A DNA stretch of 64,000 bases. It comes from Siphlonurus alternatus. Taxonomy: Eukaryota; Arthropoda; Insecta; Ephemeroptera; Siphlonuridae. A program made the position numbers and the translations under genes. Position 1 is the stretch's first letter, and each line of letters starts with the position of its first letter. This document shows, one piece after another, positions 62,175-64,000 of this stretch. The stretch covers positions 3,038,001-3,102,000 of the forward strand of contig OX463787.1 of assembly GCA_949825025.1 (NCBI GenBank), in the 5' to 3' direction. Under the pieces are notes generated by a model. That model worked only from the letters and a program-made list of their open reading frames with translations. It ran no database searches and was not told the origin of the DNA.

Positions 62175-62458
62175 ACATGTTATAATTCTGTAATTCCGAA
62201 CTCTTCGCATTCTTCACTTTCAGTGATTTTTAATTAATGATATGTTATTAAAGATGAAGATCCCTGTAATACGCAAACTTTATTCCTTCCAACAGTCTTT
62301 TTTTTTTTTTTTTCTTGTAAAGACAAACTCGGGGTTTAACAAGAATATAAAAGTTTAGCATGACAATACTTAGAAAAATGCCTGAAGCCATGAATCCCAG
62401 GGTAGTTTGGAAATACTAAAACTGCAAATAAACCCTGGATTTTTAAGACAAGAGAATA

Positions 62459-62660
62459 TTATGTACACCACTGGACACCACGAACGTTACTGCTGCTTTG
62501 TTTGTAGACATTACCACGCAGTCTATGGAGGTTTGGTGAACCAAAACTTTTTCTCCCTGCTCTTTTGAACCCTCTCTAAATTGTAAATCTGCAATGTTTT
62601 CTGAAGCTGCAGTTCTAATAAATAAAGCAGGAATAACATTCATTATGTGCAGTACTGTAC
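62459..62660 (-). pseudogene. Decayed copy of the 51.6-kb exon-like sequence
   Basis: On the minus strand, GCAGATTTACAATTTAGAG, TCCATAGACTGCGTGGTAAT and CAGTAACGTTCGTGGTGTCC match the plus-strand copy at 45462-45616. The frame is broken relative to 51643-51786. The presence of three copies points to a dispersed repeat. Confidence 0.4.
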
Positions 62661-63244
62661 CCAACAATTACATTTGAAATTTATGAAGGTTAATTATCTT
62701 TTTCACTTATTTTTAATTAACAAATTTCAACTTTCCAAGAAATTTTCTCACCATGTTAATGTCGTTATATATTCTGTTCTTCCTAAACTTGAACCTAAGT
62801 AATTAAAAACCAAGTGAGGTTAATTTTATCATAGACTTGGTATCATGATATTCTGGCTTTTATTACGTTCGTGTGTTTAGTAACTGTATATCATGTCAAA
62901 TATAATTATTTTGAGACAAGATGGAATTTAATTAAAAGATGTAAAGAGTTTATATGTACGTTCAAGTAGGTTACAATTTAATGAATTATGATGAAATTAA
63001 ATATATATTATTACTAATTATAAAAAGAACTATATATAAACGTATTTAGATTCTTAATTAGCAGCGTTCTATAATTAGATCAATTAAAGAGAGAAAATAA
63101 TTATTTTGAACAAAATTATAACATTTTATAATTAATATTGTTCGTTATTTCATTATAATAATAACTATAAAGGGAGTTTATATATATTAAATATTAAATT
63201 AATAGTCGTCAAATAACTAGCAACTTTTAATAAAATTGTACATT
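62661..63244. other. AT-rich intergenic stretch
   Basis: No gene or element recognised. Confidence 0.5.
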
Positions 63245-64000
63245 ATTCATATATTATATTATATTAAAAGCACTAAATCTCTGATTTGAAATGCATGGTC
63301 AAGAATCTTTGAAGGGCCCGGAGGGCCCTCCGTGGGGCCCGAAGGGCCCCACCCGTCATTTTCAAAATCCAAAATTCCCAAAAATTCCCGGGGGGTATTT
63401 CCAAAATTCCCGAAATTTCCAAAATTTCCGAAAAATGACGTTTTGACCCCAAAAACGGCTTTAGGTAACATGCGCTACCCCTACTTTTTGCCTTCAAAGA
63501 TGGCGTCCGGCGCACCGTTCGCCCGCCATAAGCGATAATGTTAATTTTTTTAAAAAACCACCGGTAAGCGGTTTTGAGAGTTAGAGCTTAGGTCTCAATG
63601 GGCGAAATGTAGCCCGGGACGTAAACTTTTATATGGGAGGTGTTATTTTTGAATTTGTGCCCCAAAAATTTTTTATGGCCGTTTTAGTGATTTTTTCAAA
63701 AAAAATCGCCGTTTTTGCGGTTTTTGCCGAAAAAGTCATTTAAAGTTGGTAACTGAAACTCTTTTCGGTCGAATCGTTTAGAAGACTGTGTCGGGCATCT
63801 TTAAGCTTCATTTGAGCTCCCTCCTATCTGTTTTGGTTCCGCAGCTGTGGGCCCCGGAAGGTTGGGACCTCGAAAAAAAGGTGTCTTACGGCCCTTACCT
63901 TCAATCATTAGATTGAAGAGCTATGGCGAAGATTTCCATGGCAAAAGTGTGTCCCGACAGAGGACGCAGCTTCGCCAAATACAAACATGGCACCTCCGAA
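63245..64000 (+). mobile_element. Inverted partial copy of the array element (runs off the window)
   Basis: Starts ATATTATATTATATTAAAAG then CACTAAATCTCTGATTTG, exactly the complement of an array-unit end, and continues through the same order of blocks for 750 bp (GC hairpins, GATGGCGTCCGGCGCACCGT, TTAAAAAACCACCGGTAAGC). In the Helitron reading this is the 5' end. It is a solitary copy 31 kb from the array, so the unit is a dispersed element with a fixed end. Confidence 0.75.

Overview
The window is nuclear DNA of an animal, most likely an arthropod. The reasons are GT-AG introns, AATAAA signals, TATA/Inr promoters, and a clip/gd-type S1 serine protease of the kind found in arthropod haemolymph cascades. 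Most of the sequence is strongly AT-rich and densely packed with small foldback transposons (MITEs), 5S-derived SINEs, LINE 3' tails and microsatellites. True coding sequence is sparse. Most open frames lie in repeats and are not genes.

Layout. 0.3-3.3 kb: the last three coding exons of a secreted S1 serine protease (+), with its poly(A) signal; upstream exons lie outside the window. 3.3-5.5 kb: remnants of a coiled-coil gene and a possible signal-peptide exon on the minus strand. 5.5-12.1 kb: intergenic DNA with a 5S-derived SINE, several MITEs, two CTCF-like motifs, two tandem hairpins and a GA microsatellite. 12.1-32.4 kb: a head-to-tail array of five units of a GC-richer element (basic unit about 3.53 kb), set in (TA)n. 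Read on the minus strand, each unit ends in a GC hairpin followed by CTAG and a T, as Helitrons do. Unit 2 carries a 457-bp hAT-type insertion. Units 3 and 4 share an apparently perfect 4,609-bp duplication and hold an internal 1.06-kb repeat. A sixth, inverted partial copy begins at about 63.25 kb and runs off the window.

34.3-34.6 kb: a terminal exon (-) with a C-terminal membrane segment. 36.4-40.4 kb: the most interesting locus. Two divergently transcribed two-exon genes encode the identical 45-residue secreted, very acidic peptide; the four coding differences between them are all synonymous. Each has a TATA promoter and an intron made partly of the same C/G-rich minisatellite. 40.4-58 kb: mostly MITEs and retroelement remnants, plus two weak terminal-exon candidates (50.4 and 51.6 kb) and a very good CTCF-like motif (48.34 kb). 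58.7-60.4 kb: three diverged copies of a conserved element of about 100 bp, spaced 0.7-0.8 kb apart. 60.6-63.2 kb: a LINE tail, another MITE and a 180-bp (AAAT)n tract.

No tRNA, intact rRNA, CRISPR or prokaryotic gene was seen. All family assignments come from reading motifs by eye; none was checked by database search.
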